A stretch of 58,553 nt of DNA from the NCBI GenBank assembly GCA_045590755.1, contig JAZNRP010000018.1:1-58553 (forward strand), in the 5' to 3' direction. Below the pieces are notes generated by a model. That model was given only the letters and a program-made list of their open reading frames with translations, was not told where the DNA came from and searched no databases. Shown here piece after piece: positions 24,052 through 31,598 of the stretch (position 1 is the first letter of the stretch; each line of letters starts with the position of its first letter). The position numbers and the translations under genes are program-made. Source of the DNA: SIG565 sp045590755. Lineage in GTDB: Bacteria > Bacillota > Clostridia > Oscillospirales > Acutalibacteraceae.

Positions 24052-24834
24052 TTATAAAGATGCAAAAAATACAACAACAGGTACCGAAGAAATGATACCG
24101 CTTATTGTAAGCATTAAAACAACGCCTAAAAATGCCATACCGCCTGAAACACCGCCGCTTAAATGCAAACGAACTTTATAGGACGGGTCAGCGCTATAGT
24201 TTTCAGCAATTTTTTTAATTTTAGATACAGTATGGTTTTTATACAGATAAAAACTGAAAAGTCCACTGAGTATTACAGAGAGTGCTGCTTCCAAATCTTC
24301 CAAAATGCCCGAAACATTCACTCCCGACACGGCATTAGCGATACTGTCTATATACATTTCAAGTTCATCAATCAACACTGTCGGGTCCATAGTAGGATTC
24401 TGGACTGCAGTATTAATTGTCTGAAACATTTGGGTTAAAACTTCGGCTGTAAGCTCATATGTAAACACCATTTTTAACACACAAAGCACAGTAGCCAGCC
24501 CAACAGACAAAAATGCCCATTTATACATTTTTCTATAGAAAAACCATATCGCCGTACCAAAGAAACCGAAGAAAAAGCTTAGTACTGCCGCCGGCCAACA
24601 CCACGAAACGCGGGATGACGCTAACTCCATACCCGAAAACTTTGATAAAAATATATGGGAATTTTTACCGACAAAGGTAGCTAAATCTTCTTTAGTTACG
24701 CCATCAATTTCTTCATCGTACATAGAAGCATTGGGCTTCTCATTCTCGGCTTCAGTCAGCTGTTTGCCGCACATTTTACAAAACTTATAATCATCACTGT
24801 TTTCTGTTCCGCACGCGGTACAAAATAAACTCAT
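24052..24834 (-). CDS. zinc-ribbon DUF2628-type membrane protein
   Basis: A 260-residue protein starting with a CxxC-CxxC zinc ribbon (CTACGTENSDDYKFCKMCG). A linker and DUF2628-like membrane domain follow: about four hydrophobic segments, the first preceded by SWCWPAAVLSFFFGFFG and followed by WFFYRKMYKWA. Residues about 130-185 form a hydrophilic helical loop. The function is unknown. It is paralogous to the adjacent upstream gene. Start ATG 24834 is chosen because AAGGGATG lies upstream; TTG 24852 is possible. Confidence 0.75.
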   Translation of the reverse strand: MSLFCTACGTENSDDYKFCKMCGKQLTEAENEKPNASMYDEEIDGVTKEDLATFVGKNSHIFLSKFSGMELASSRVSWCWPAAVLSFFFGFFGTAIWFFYRKMYKWAFLSVGLATVLCVLKMVFTYELTAEVLTQMFQTINTAVQNPTMDPTVLIDELEMYIDSIANAVSGVNVSGILEDLEAALSVILSGLFSFYLYKNHTVSKIKKIAENYSADPSYKVRLHLSGGVSGGMAFLGVVLMLTISGIISSVPVVVFFASL

Positions 24835-24855
24835 ATTTACACATCCCTTCAAGCG

Positions 24856-25761
24856 TTATGCAAAAAACATAAAAATAATATTTGGTAAATTATTAACTAC
24901 AATAACACCGAGTAAAAAAGCATATATATTGACACCGCCGTATTTTCTTAAATAATCCCCACGGTCTAAATCTGATTTTCCTTGTGCTTTTGCCCTGTCT
25001 AAAACATTATTGTAATAGATTTTATCGGCAAACAATGCCGACACTATTCTTACCGCTATGGTACCGAGAGAGCCTACAAGTGCTAATGCTACGGGCAAAA
25101 GTTCACCCGAAGACATACTTTCACTGATATAATTCATAAGAAACAGGGTCAATTCATCATAGCTTGCAAAAACATTCTGATTTATTACAGTGGTAAGCGG
25201 AAAGAGTAGCATTTGCAATGCTATAAGCACTGTTATAACAAGTGCCCCCGCCTTATAAAGCTTACGCGAAAAGAACCAGCCTTCAGGAAACAGAAATGCC
25301 AACCAGTTCCAAGAAAGTGTTTTACCCTGCTTGAATTTCAAAAATTTTGGTATATATCTTTGTGTATTAATTGCCACAAGGTTTCTTGCCTGCTCTGCAG
25401 ATACCGAATCGCCTATATCTGCGTCCTTCGGTACGCCGCCGGGCATATCGAAGTTTATATACATCCCGGTAATATTCGGTCTGCCGCAATAGGGACAAAC
25501 CCTTGCATCCTTATCTATTTTTTTATTACAGTGCGGACATACCTTTTGTGTATCAGGCTTTATTTCTGTCTCTGCCGCTGCCTTTTTTCGCTCGTACTGT
25601 TTATCGGTGCCGTGCAGATGCTCCAAGGCACATTTGCCGAGTGAATTATAACATTCTCTGTGATGTGGGGCGCCACAAATCGGACAGTACACCACATCGT
25701 CTTCTTCGAATAAATATGCTTGGCATACACAGCACTTTATCTTTTCTCTATCTATACTCAT
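24856..25761 (-). CDS. RING-like plus zinc-ribbon DUF2628-type membrane protein
   Basis: A 301-residue protein with two metal-binding modules. The first is RING-like (CCVCQAYLFEEDDVVYCPIC, then HHRECY and KCALEH, about residues 9-48), resembling prokaryotic RING domains. The second is a CPHC...CPYC zinc ribbon near residues 75-90. The C-terminal half is a DUF2628-like membrane domain (SWNWLAFLFPEGWFFSRKLYK) with about three or four helices. The ATG at 25761 overlaps the Nudix stop (ATGA). Known biochemical role: none that I recognise. The tandem with the downstream paralogue suggests a membrane complex. Confidence 0.75.
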   Translation of the reverse strand: MSIDREKIKCCVCQAYLFEEDDVVYCPICGAPHHRECYNSLGKCALEHLHGTDKQYERKKAAAETEIKPDTQKVCPHCNKKIDKDARVCPYCGRPNITGMYINFDMPGGVPKDADIGDSVSAEQARNLVAINTQRYIPKFLKFKQGKTLSWNWLAFLFPEGWFFSRKLYKAGALVITVLIALQMLLFPLTTVINQNVFASYDELTLFLMNYISESMSSGELLPVALALVGSLGTIAVRIVSALFADKIYYNNVLDRAKAQGKSDLDRGDYLRKYGGVNIYAFLLGVIVVNNLPNIIFMFFA

Positions 25762-26270
25762 ACTATCTCTTTTCTTTCGTTTTCGCCAAAAATTACCTGC
25801 CAATAATAACTGCCGTAATCGTGAAATTTGCCTTCCTTAATCATTTCCTTAAGCGTTGCCTTCGTTACCCATTTAGCAGTTGAAACTTCATTTTTCTGTA
25901 GCGTTAATTTATAAACGGGTATGTTAGTATTCATAACCCATACATCAACAAAGGCGTTTTTTCGCTTGATTCTTTTTAAAAACCTTAAGGTTTCTTTGCT
26001 TGATTCAATACCCAATTCTTCCTTGAGCTCTCGCGATGCCGCAGTGAAGGAATCTTCACCCGCAACGGCGGCGCCGCCTGTTGCCGCCCATTCGCCCGGC
26101 ATAAGCAGCTTTTTTTCAGAACGGCGCTGAATAAGATATTTGCCGTCATCTGAAATCACCCAGATGTGAACAACCAAATGATATTCACCACTTGACAGAA
26201 TTGAGCGTCCGCGGACAACCGTTTTCCCCATAGGTTGCCCGTTAGAATTTAATATATCCCACTTTTCCAT
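25758..26270 (-). CDS. Nudix hydrolase
   Basis: A 170-residue Nudix protein. The Nudix box is complete (start GAAVAGED, end SRELKEELGI, about residues 66-88), giving the G-x5-E-x7-RE-x2-EE-x-G pattern. The N-terminal segment MEKWDILNSNGQPMGKTVVR and the sequence following resemble the isopentenyl-diphosphate isomerase-like/NudF-like subgroup that acts on nucleoside diphosphate derivatives. The substrate is not defined. Start ATG 26270 follows AGGAGT by seven bases; an earlier in-frame ATG at 26336 lies inside the upstream gene. It overlaps the next gene by four bases. Confidence 0.85.
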   Translation of the reverse strand: MEKWDILNSNGQPMGKTVVRGRSILSSGEYHLVVHIWVISDDGKYLIQRRSEKKLLMPGEWAATGGAAVAGEDSFTAASRELKEELGIESSKETLRFLKRIKRKNAFVDVWVMNTNIPVYKLTLQKNEVSTAKWVTKATLKEMIKEGKFHDYGSYYWQVIFGENERKEIV

Positions 26271-26274
26271 TCCC

Positions 26275-26940
26275 TTAACTCCTGCGTACAACTTCGCCCG
26301 ATTTTTTATAAATACTTTTTGGGGCAATATATCCACGCACCATTGACAGCGGATATATATTTGTGTTTTTTCCTACAACCGTTCCCGGATTCAAAACACT
26401 GCCACATCCGACTTCTACAAAATCCCCAACCATAGCGCCGAATTTTTTAAGTCCCGTAGCGTATCTTTCATTATCTACCAAAACTGTGACCAAGGATTTA
26501 TCAGATTTAACATTTGATGTTATGGCACCCGCACCCAAGTGTGAACGGTAGCCCAATACCGAGTCGCCCACATAATTGTAATGCGGCACCTGAACACAGT
26601 CAAACAAAATTACATTTTTAAGCTCAGTAGAATTTCCCACAACGCATTTTTTACCTATTATAGCGTTGCCCCTTATAAATGCGCAGTGGCGGATTTCGGC
26701 TTCTTCATCAATGATACAAGGTCCTGTAATTGAAGCAGATGCCGCTATCTTTGCATTTTTTGCAACCCAGATATCTTCACCTAATTTTTCATATTTGTCC
26801 AAAGACAAGGAATTACCCAGCTGCTTTATAAACGGGTTTATCTTGGGTAATACTTCCCAACCGAACTTACAATCCGTAAAAATTTCCGATGCGATAGTGT
26901 TTTCTAACGAGAATAATGACATAACTGTCAGTCTTTCCAA
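26275..26940 (-). CDS. left-handed beta-helix (hexapeptide-repeat) protein, GlmU C-terminal-like
   Basis: A 221-residue protein whose residues from about 60 onward are hexapeptide repeats (IWVAKNAKIAASASITGPCI, IIGKKCVVGNSTEL, VEVGCGSVLNPGTVVG) forming a left-handed beta-helix, as in the acetyltransferase half of GlmU. The N-terminal nucleotidyltransferase domain of GlmU is missing. The SVLGYRSHLGAGAITSNVK segment near residue 130 resembles the GlmU acetyl-CoA/substrate region. It is likely a sugar or amino-sugar acyltransferase or a UDP-sugar binding protein. Start is set at TTG 26940, seven bases after GAGGTG. It is the first gene of the nine-gene operon. Confidence 0.78.
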   Translation of the reverse strand: MERLTVMSLFSLENTIASEIFTDCKFGWEVLPKINPFIKQLGNSLSLDKYEKLGEDIWVAKNAKIAASASITGPCIIDEEAEIRHCAFIRGNAIIGKKCVVGNSTELKNVILFDCVQVPHYNYVGDSVLGYRSHLGAGAITSNVKSDKSLVTVLVDNERYATGLKKFGAMVGDFVEVGCGSVLNPGTVVGKNTNIYPLSMVRGYIAPKSIYKKSGEVVRRS

Positions 26941-26973
26941 ATATTTCACCTCAAAAAATAGTTATACATATTA

Positions 26974-27002
26974 ATTATACCTACAATTGTACCTAATTAC
27001 AA
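26974..27002 (-). promoter_or_regulatory. promoter of the nine-gene operon with internal palindrome
   Basis: On the minus strand -35 TTGTAA (26997-27002), a 17-base spacer and a consensus -10 TATAAT (26974-26979). A perfect palindrome TACAATTGTA (26982-26991) fills the spacer, a position typical of operators. It lies back-to-back with the SRP RNA promoter, 25 bases away. Confidence 0.65.
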
Positions 27003-27026
27003 CAAAAAAATTTTAAAAAGTAACTA

Positions 27027-27055
27027 TTGATATTAATTAAGATTTATATTATAAT
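27027..27055 (+). promoter_or_regulatory. sigma-A promoter of the SRP RNA gene
   Basis: -35 TTGATA (27027-27032), a 17-base spacer and a consensus -10 TATAAT (27050-27055) lie about 10-20 bases before the predicted 5' end of the SRP RNA. AT-rich DNA precedes it. Confidence 0.85.
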
Positions 27056-27073
27056 AAATATTAGTTAAATTAT

Positions 27074-27221
27074 ATCGTGTGATTCGGCGTGCGAATGGGC
27101 GGGTCCTGTGCGACGGGAAACTACGAACCATGTCAGGCGGGGAACCGAGCAGCATTAAGTAGTTCTTCCTGTGCGCCGCAGTAAATCGGTCCATTCGTGC
27201 GTCAAATTACACGATTTTTTT
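27074..27221 (+). ncRNA. ffs: small signal recognition particle RNA (4.5S-like)
   Basis: The invariant Ffh-binding domain is complete: GTCAGG (27132-27137), a CGG-GGAA-CCG stem-loop with the GGAA tetraloop (27138-27147), and AGCAGC (27148-27153). A long terminal helix is formed by 27074-27098 and 27191-27215, almost fully paired, and is followed by seven T at 27215-27221. It lacks the Alu domain of the Bacillus scRNA and is of the short type. Placement just upstream of dnaX is the usual Firmicutes order. The exact mature ends are inferred from pairing; the core could be processed to about 100 bases. Confidence 0.93.
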
Positions 27222-27235
27222 GTGGGGTGAATTTC

Positions 27236-28837
27236 GTGTCTTATAAAGCTCTTTACAGAAAATACCGTCCAACAACTTTTTTAGATGTTGTAGGGCAAGA
27301 GCATATTACTATAACACTGCAAAGTGAACTTAATTCGGGCAAAATTTTCCACGCCTATTTGTTTACGGGTACTCGCGGTACAGGTAAAACCACCTGCGCT
27401 AAAATCTTAGCCAAGGCGGTAAACTGCACTGCACTGACAGATGGCAACCCGTGCGGCAAGTGCGACTCCTGCCTTGCCATTGATGATGGCGAAGTTATGG
27501 ACATTGTGGAAATTGATGCCGCTTCAAACAACAGTGTTGAAAATATACGCGAACTCAGAGAACAGGTAAACTTTACTCCCGCGGCGGCAAAGTACCGCGT
27601 TTATATTATAGATGAAGTGCATATGCTGACAATCAGTGCATTCAACGCGCTTCTTAAAACGCTTGAAGAACCGCCCGCCCATGTAATTTTTGTTCTGGCA
27701 ACCACCGAAGTTCACAAGCTTCCCTCAACCATTCTTTCCCGTTGCCAGAGATTTGACTTTAAGCGTATTGAACCGCAGATTATATGCGACAGAATAAAAC
27801 AGATAGCAAAAACTGAAGGCTTTAGCATTACCGACAATGCTATGTCAATGATAGCCTCCCTTGCCGATGGCGGTATGCGCGATGCCCTTTCAACCTTGGA
27901 CCTTTGCCTATCGGCAAATAAAAACATTACTGAAGAAACCGTTGCAAAGGTTTGTGGACTTGCGGGTAATGACTATTTAATAAAGTTTGCCGATTATATA
28001 AAAAATAACGATATTCAAAACGCACTGATGCTTACTGATGAGCTTTACAATTCATCGGTTGATATGCTAAAGCTAATTAACGATTTGATTTTGCATTACC
28101 GTAATCTTATGATAGTAAAAACCGTCAAAGGTGAGCATAAACCTATAGTTTGCTCTTCCGACCACCTATCAGCGCTTACAGAACAGGCAGAAGCCTATAG
28201 TATTGAAGATATAGTTCTGACACTTCGTTTTCTTCAGGACACCTGTGTTAAGATGCAAAACGGCAACCGCAGAAGTGAAATGGAGCTTATGTTAGTAAAG
28301 CTCTGCAATCCTACACTCAGACACGACCTTGACAGTCTTGAAAGACGCATTGCGGCACTTGAAAAAATGCCGAGAACAGTACAGACTGTAGTTACAGAAG
28401 CCCCAAAATTACAAATATCAGAGCCTATAGTTGATACAGATATTGAAAAAGAAGCAGATGAACTGATACTTGAAGAAGCACCCATAATAGCAGAGCCTAC
28501 CGTTCCCGCAGGACTTGTAGGTAATGATATTTGGGTATCAATTCTTGATGAACTGGGCAAAAGCGCCCCACTGCTTCGCGGTATACTTAATAACTCACGC
28601 GCATTTATTGAAGGTGAGTTTTTCTTGGTGGATTGTGAAAATCCGCAGTTTGCCGAGCTTATGAATTCATCCAACGGCAGATATAAGGAAATTTTGCGCC
28701 GCGCAATAGAAACTGTTACGGGACGCTCTTATAAATTAGGACCCTACCGTAAGCGTGAAAAAGCCGAGAGTAACGACCCGTTACAAGCGTTGCGCAACAA
28801 ATTAGCGGAGCTTGAAGTGCCGCAAAAGTCAAATTAA
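27236..28837 (+). CDS. dnaX: DNA polymerase III subunits gamma/tau
   Basis: This clamp-loader ATPase is 533 residues from GTG 27236, which follows GGGGTG by six bases. An upstream GTG at 27197 lies inside the SRP RNA and is rejected. The N-terminal motif YKALYRKYRPTTF, Walker A (GTRGTGKTT), the zinc module CGKCDSC and the IIDEVHML Walker B are present. SRC (LSRCQRFDF) is the arginine-finger motif. The C-terminal part from about residue 360 is the tau-like linker and polymerase-contact region. ybaB and recR follow, as in many bacteria. Confidence 0.96.
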   Translation: MSYKALYRKYRPTTFLDVVGQEHITITLQSELNSGKIFHAYLFTGTRGTGKTTCAKILAKAVNCTALTDGNPCGKCDSCLAIDDGEVMDIVEIDAASNNSVENIRELREQVNFTPAAAKYRVYIIDEVHMLTISAFNALLKTLEEPPAHVIFVLATTEVHKLPSTILSRCQRFDFKRIEPQIICDRIKQIAKTEGFSITDNAMSMIASLADGGMRDALSTLDLCLSANKNITEETVAKVCGLAGNDYLIKFADYIKNNDIQNALMLTDELYNSSVDMLKLINDLILHYRNLMIVKTVKGEHKPIVCSSDHLSALTEQAEAYSIEDIVLTLRFLQDTCVKMQNGNRRSEMELMLVKLCNPTLRHDLDSLERRIAALEKMPRTVQTVVTEAPKLQISEPIVDTDIEKEADELILEEAPIIAEPTVPAGLVGNDIWVSILDELGKSAPLLRGILNNSRAFIEGEFFLVDCENPQFAELMNSSNGRYKEILRRAIETVTGRSYKLGPYRKREKAESNDPLQALRNKLAELEVPQKSN

Positions 28838-28850
28838 AGGAGTTTTTAAT

Positions 28851-29189
28851 ATGAAATGCAGAATACCTAATTCCGGTGGCGGAAATATGAACGCTATGCT
28901 AAAGCAAGCACAGAAAATGCAGGAAGATATGGCAGCTTTACAGCAAGACCTTGAAAGCAGAGAATATTCTGCCACATCCGGCGGCGGTATCGTGAGCGTT
29001 ACGGTTGATGGACGCCACTTAATAAAAAATATCAAAATCAATCCCGATGCGGTTGACCCCGAAGACCCCGAAATGCTTGAAGATTTAATAACCGTTGCGG
29101 TTAACGAAGCTATTTCAAACGCTATAAAGACATCCGAAGAAGAAATGGGTGCTATCACCAGCGGTCTTAATATGCCGGGACTGTTTTAA
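28851..29189 (+). CDS. ybaB: YbaB/EbfC family nucleoid-associated protein
   Basis: A 112-residue DNA-binding protein of the YbaB/EbfC family. It has the glycine-rich N-terminus (IPNSGGGNMNAMLKQAQKMQ), a coiled-coil helix, a central beta strand region (SATSGGGIVSVTVDG) and the PDAVDPEDPEMLEDLI segment. It binds DNA as a dimer; the precise role is unsettled. The start ATG 28851 follows AAGGAGT by seven bases. It sits between dnaX and recR in the conserved recombination-repair operon. Confidence 0.95.
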   Translation: MKCRIPNSGGGNMNAMLKQAQKMQEDMAALQQDLESREYSATSGGGIVSVTVDGRHLIKNIKINPDAVDPEDPEMLEDLITVAVNEAISNAIKTSEEEMGAITSGLNMPGLF

Positions 29190-29200
29190 GGTAAACGGCT

Positions 29201-29800
29201 ATGTCAAATAACATTGTTTCACTAAATGAACTTGTTTCACAGTTTGAACGGCTACCTGGTATAGGTAAAAAGACGGCACAGCGTCTTGCCTATTTTGTGT
29301 TGTCACAGCCTGTCGATTATTCCGAAAAATTCGCCGCAGCACTGGTTAACGCAAAACAAAAAATTCATTACTGTAAATGCTGTCAAGCCTTTACAGACCT
29401 TGAAATATGCGATATTTGCGGGAGCACTGCGCGTGACCGCTCAACCATTTGTGTTGTAGAGCAACCAAAGGATGTATTGGCTTTTGAGCGTACACGCGAA
29501 TACAAGGGCTTATACCATGTATTACACGGATGTATCTCTCCGCTTGACGGAATAGGACCTGACCGTCTTACAGTCAAGGAACTACTTGCGCGTTTAGCCG
29601 ACGGCACAGTAACAGAGGTTATTATGGCTACCAACCCGACAGTTGAAGGTGAAGCTACGGCAAGTTATCTTTCTCGTCTTATAAAGCCGATGGGTATTAA
29701 AATTTCGCGTTTAGCATATGGTATTCCCGTAGGCGGCGACCTTGAATTTGCCGATGAAGTAACGCTTTCACGCGCATTAGACGGAAGAAATGAGATTTAA
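29201..29800 (+). CDS. recR: recombination protein RecR
   Basis: RecR works with RecO (and RecF) to load RecA at gaps. The 199 residues have a helix-hairpin-helix (LPGIGKKTAQRLA, about 18-30), a four-cysteine zinc finger (CKCCQAFTDLEICDICG, about 56-72), and a TOPRIM domain (ICVVEQPKDV near 86, and ATNPTVEGEAT near 145). The C-terminal Walker-like motif around PVGGDLEFADEVTL is present. It is 11 bases after ybaB and two bases before the next gene, within one operon. Confidence 0.97.
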   Translation: MSNNIVSLNELVSQFERLPGIGKKTAQRLAYFVLSQPVDYSEKFAAALVNAKQKIHYCKCCQAFTDLEICDICGSTARDRSTICVVEQPKDVLAFERTREYKGLYHVLHGCISPLDGIGPDRLTVKELLARLADGTVTEVIMATNPTVEGEATASYLSRLIKPMGIKISRLAYGIPVGGDLEFADEVTLSRALDGRNEI

Positions 29801-29802
29801 TT

Positions 29803-30006
29803 ATGACACAAGAAAAAATAAACAGAATTAACGAACTCGCCAAAAAGCAAAAAACCGTCGGCCTTACCGAACAAGAAAAGGCCGAACAGTACACCCTTCG
29901 CCGTGAATACATTGACTCTTTTAAGCGTTCCCTTGTTTCTCAGCTTGAAAACGCTTATATTGTTGAACCCGACGGCAGTAAAACCAAGGTGCAAAAGAAA
30001 AAATGA
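29803..30006 (+). CDS. ynzC: DUF896 small protein (YnzC family)
   Basis: A 67-residue cytoplasmic protein with the DUF896 signature: an N-terminal helical hairpin (INRINELAKKQKTVGLTEQE) and a conserved YTLRREYIDSFKRSL segment, then a lysine-rich tail. The Bacillus homologue YnzC/YneA-region genes lie in the SOS-linked area, but the function is unknown. It starts two bases after recR and overlaps the next gene by four bases (ATGA). It could be called YnzC-like; no enzymatic site is expected. Confidence 0.88.
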   Translation: MTQEKINRINELAKKQKTVGLTEQEKAEQYTLRREYIDSFKRSLVSQLENAYIVEPDGSKTKVQKKK

Positions 30007-30950
30007 AAATAGTAATTACAGAAGGCGCAGTTCTTACAACGGGAGATATGTCTTTTGATATGTTCAATAAATTCGGGGATGTCCGCATTTTTGATAATAT
30101 GACATATGATGAACTGTTAACTGAAATTGTAGATACCGATATTCTGCTTTGCAATAAAATACCCGTTGATGAAAATGCACTGAAAAGGGCAAAACATCTT
30201 AAATATGTCGGAACATTTGCTACAGGCTACAATAATATTGATATAAATTATTGTACTGCACAAGGCATTACGGTTTGTAATGCGGGCAGTTATTCAACCA
30301 ATGCCGTAGCACAACAGACCTTCGGTTATATATTAAACCACTATTCGAAAATTGACGATTACGATAATTTCGTAAAGCAAGGCGGTTGGGTTAAAAGCCC
30401 TCTTTTCTCCCCTATTGCTTTCCCGACGGAAGAAATGGCAAATAAAACAATCGGTATTATCGGTTACGGCAGTATAGGTAAAAAGGTAGCCGAAATTGCC
30501 AGAACCTTTGATATGAAGGTGCTTGTCCACACAAGAACGGTGCGAGATGACGGTGTTACAGAATTTGTGTCACTTGACGAATTACTCGGTAAATCCGATG
30601 TTGTTTCACTGCATTTACCGTTAACCGACACAAATGCAAAAATGTTTAATGCTGAGCTTTTTAGTAAATTCAAGGATGGCGCATTCTTTATAAACACCGC
30701 GCGTGGTGGTCTGGTAGATGAAGAAGCTTTATACAACGCATTACAAAGCGGTAGGTTATCAGGTGCGGCGGTGGATGTTGTGACATATGAGCCAATGAAA
30801 AAAGAGTGTGTACTGCTAAAAGCACCAAATATTACAATAACACCCCACTCTGCCTGGGTGCCGAGAGATACAAGGAAAAGACTTTTCGAAATAGTTGAAA
30901 ACAATATTGCAGAGTTCCTTAAAGGAACGCCAATAAACAAGGTAAATTAA
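30003..30950 (+). CDS. D-2-hydroxyacid dehydrogenase (NAD-dependent)
   Basis: A 315-residue dehydrogenase with an NAD-binding Rossmann domain (GIIGYGSIGKKVAEIA, about residues 150-165). The family catalytic triad is readable: Arg in INTARGGLVD (about 234), Glu in VVTYEPM (about 263) and His in TPHSAW (about 280). It would reduce a 2-oxo acid to a D-2-hydroxy acid or the reverse. Homologues include glycerate/hydroxypyruvate and D-lactate enzymes and I cannot choose among them. It overlaps ynzC and is the last gene of the dnaX operon, ending at a strong bidirectional terminator. Confidence 0.88.
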   Translation: MKIVITEGAVLTTGDMSFDMFNKFGDVRIFDNMTYDELLTEIVDTDILLCNKIPVDENALKRAKHLKYVGTFATGYNNIDINYCTAQGITVCNAGSYSTNAVAQQTFGYILNHYSKIDDYDNFVKQGGWVKSPLFSPIAFPTEEMANKTIGIIGYGSIGKKVAEIARTFDMKVLVHTRTVRDDGVTEFVSLDELLGKSDVVSLHLPLTDTNAKMFNAELFSKFKDGAFFINTARGGLVDEEALYNALQSGRLSGAAVDVVTYEPMKKECVLLKAPNITITPHSAWVPRDTRKRLFEIVENNIAEFLKGTPINKVN

Positions 30951-30980
30951 AAGGGATGTACTAAAAAGTACATCCCTTTT
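30949..30980. terminator. bidirectional intrinsic terminator
   Basis: A long hairpin AAAAGGGATGTACT/AGTACATCCCTTTT with a short A-rich loop lies between two convergent genes. T-runs follow on both strands, so it can terminate the dnaX operon and the gene on the other strand. Confidence 0.92.
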
Positions 30981-31536
30981 ATTCATCTTCATATATCTCA
31001 TACGGCTCATCAAACTCGTAGGTGTGTACGCCGTTTTCGGCAAGATTTATAATTTTTTTACCTGATTTTTGGGCGTAAGAGAGTGTCTGTGCCGTACCGC
31101 CGCTTTTACCGTCAAACCAGGTTATAACATAATCGCTGTTATCAACCATATATCTGTTGCGCCGAGCAAAGCAGCCCTTATTATATTCGCGTGATACATA
31201 TATAATTCTATCACATTTTTTAAGTAATTTATTATACCGTGCTTTCCATTTGTCATCGAAGCTTTCACTTTGCTTATCAAAAGGAACTACCGCTACAAGC
31301 TCAATTTTTGCGGTCTGACAGCTCTTTTTTAAAAGTGCCACCACTTCCCCTGCCAGAATATCAAAGCCCATAGCCATACCGCAATAAAAGGTAAAGCAAT
31401 TCTCTTTAGGAAGTGAAAAAATAGCATCAACCAATTTATTCTCTAACTTTACATATTCCGTATTGCTTTGCGAAAATTCAAAACCGAATTTGTGCGGTCT
31501 GTAACCCGTAAAGCAACAACTTTTGAATTCAACCAT
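30979..31536 (-). CDS. DUF1273 / YpsA-like SLOG-family protein
   Basis: A 185-residue protein with the DUF1273 start pattern (CCFTGYRPHKFGF) and the AMGFDILAGEVV glycine-rich segment typical of SLOG (nucleotide-ligand binding, Rossmann-like) domains, plus VVPFDKQSE and CDRIIYVS. In Bacillus the homologue YpsA affects cell division and oxidative stress; the ligand is unsettled. The start is ATG 31536, six bases after AAGGAAG. Only the strong terminator of the PFOR gene precedes it, with no obvious own promoter, so expression may rely on readthrough. Confidence 0.8.
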   Translation of the reverse strand: MVEFKSCCFTGYRPHKFGFEFSQSNTEYVKLENKLVDAIFSLPKENCFTFYCGMAMGFDILAGEVVALLKKSCQTAKIELVAVVPFDKQSESFDDKWKARYNKLLKKCDRIIYVSREYNKGCFARRNRYMVDNSDYVITWFDGKSGGTAQTLSYAQKSGKKIINLAENGVHTYEFDEPYEIYEDE

Positions 31537-31548
31537 CAAAATCTTCCT

Positions 31549-31580
31549 TAAAATAAGCCCGATACTTTCGTATCGGGCTT
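31549..31580 (-). terminator. intrinsic terminator of the PFOR gene
   Basis: Stem AAGCCCGATAC/GTATCGGGCTT (31556-31580) with a 4-base loop, followed on the minus strand by TTATTTT. It lies 19 bases past the PFOR stop and only a few bases before the ribosome-binding site of the next gene. Confidence 0.92.
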
Positions 31581-31598
31581 TGTAAATTCGCTGATGAA

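Noticed and set aside
27197..27235. Extended N-terminus of dnaX from GTG 27197
   Set aside because: These bases are part of the SRP RNA helix and its T-run, and GTG 27236 has a proper ribosome-binding site and gives the family's usual N-terminus.
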